This document shows, one piece after another, positions 4,780 to 5,013 of a DNA stretch of 5,013 nt. The translations under genes and the position numbers were made by a program. The stretch's first letter is position 1. The number at the start of each line of letters is the position of its first letter. The stretch is from JBHIBR01 sp046759145 [NCBI: Nitrospinota bacterium] (lineage in GTDB: Bacteria; UBA8248), in assembly GCA_046759145.1 (NCBI GenBank), contig JBHIBR010000163.1:1-5013 (forward strand), written 5' to 3'. The notes under the pieces were generated by a model. It worked only from the letters and a program-made list of their open reading frames with translations, ran no database searches and was not told the DNA's origin.

Positions 4780-5013
4780 TCACTGGTAGCGGATCCGCGG
4801 GTCGAACAAGGCGTAGAGGATGTCCACGATGAAGTTGGTGAGGATGAACACGAAGGCCACCAGCATCACGAGGGCCTGGATCATGGTGTAGTCCCGGCGG
4901 GTCACGGAGGAGACGAAGAGCTTGCCCAGGCCGTTCAGGTTGAAGACCTGCTCGGTCACCACAAGCCCCCCCAGGAGGAAGGCGAACTCGATCCCGATGA
5001 CGGTGATGACGGG
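4780..5013 (-). CDS. dppB: Second DppB/OppB-family ABC transporter permease (partial, C-terminal 77 residues)
   Basis: The minus strand is open from the right edge to TGA at 4782-4780, giving 77 residues of a DppB C-terminus. Visible marks are PVITVIGIEF, LLGGLVVTEQVF, LNGLGKLF, DYTMIQALVM, a last membrane helix, and the family ending LYALFDPRIRYQ. The true start lies beyond the window; the ATG at 4962 is internal and would drop conserved permease sequence. It aligns without gaps to the plus-strand DppB C-terminus with 39 of 77 identities by hand count. It sits directly upstream of the second dppC, so the two are almost certainly one transcript. Confidence 0.92.
   Translation of the reverse strand, partial: PVITVIGIEFAFLLGGLVVTEQVFNLNGLGKLFVSSVTRRDYTMIQALVMLVAFVFILTNFIVDILYALFDPRIRYQ

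Overview
This window is a G+C-rich stretch of bacterial chromosome. The proteins encoded suggest a Gram-negative (diderm) organism: an exported SurA-type folding factor, an exported TlpA-type thiol-disulfide protein, and inner-membrane peptide-type ABC permeases. Stacks of Dpp/Opp permease genes together with this base composition occur in soil and sediment lineages such as Methylomirabilota/Rokubacteria, Tectomicrobia, Desulfobacterota and some Proteobacteria. Nothing in the window fixes the lineage. No RNA genes, insertion sequences, CRISPR arrays or phage genes were seen.

Left part (1-1590), two minus-strand genes for extracytoplasmic proteins. At the left edge (684 down to 1, running out of the window) is a SurA N-terminal / parvulin-type peptidyl-prolyl isomerase with a probable lipoprotein signal. 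Upstream of it, at 1590-1012, is a TlpA/ResA-like thioredoxin-fold protein with a WCPPC active site. The 327-bp gap between them holds a near-consensus sigma-70-type promoter on the minus strand (TTGACA, 17 bp, TATCAT), so the isomerase gene probably has its own promoter and a leader of about 180 nt.

Middle (1591-1942), a divergent intergenic region. It contains a probable extended -10 promoter for the tlpA-like gene abutted by a perfect 14-bp palindrome, a second related palindrome, a possible plus-strand promoter for the permease genes, and a strong GC hairpin in the presumed dppB leader.

Right part (1943-5013), two dipeptide/oligopeptide-type ABC permease pairs arranged tail to tail. On the plus strand dppB-dppC (1943-2860, 2868-3788) encode a complete pair of membrane subunits. 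After 76 bp, a second dppC (4770-3865) and the last 77 codons of a second dppB (5013-4780) lie on the minus strand. Each pair would form the transmembrane channel of an importer that also needs a periplasmic substrate-binding protein and one or two ATPases. None of those partners is encoded in the window. The two DppB C-termini are identical at 39 of 77 aligned positions by hand count, so the pairs are paralogous but not a recent duplication.

No clearly novel system was found. The points most worth checking are the tail-to-tail arrangement of partnerless permease pairs and the palindromes in the divergent control region.
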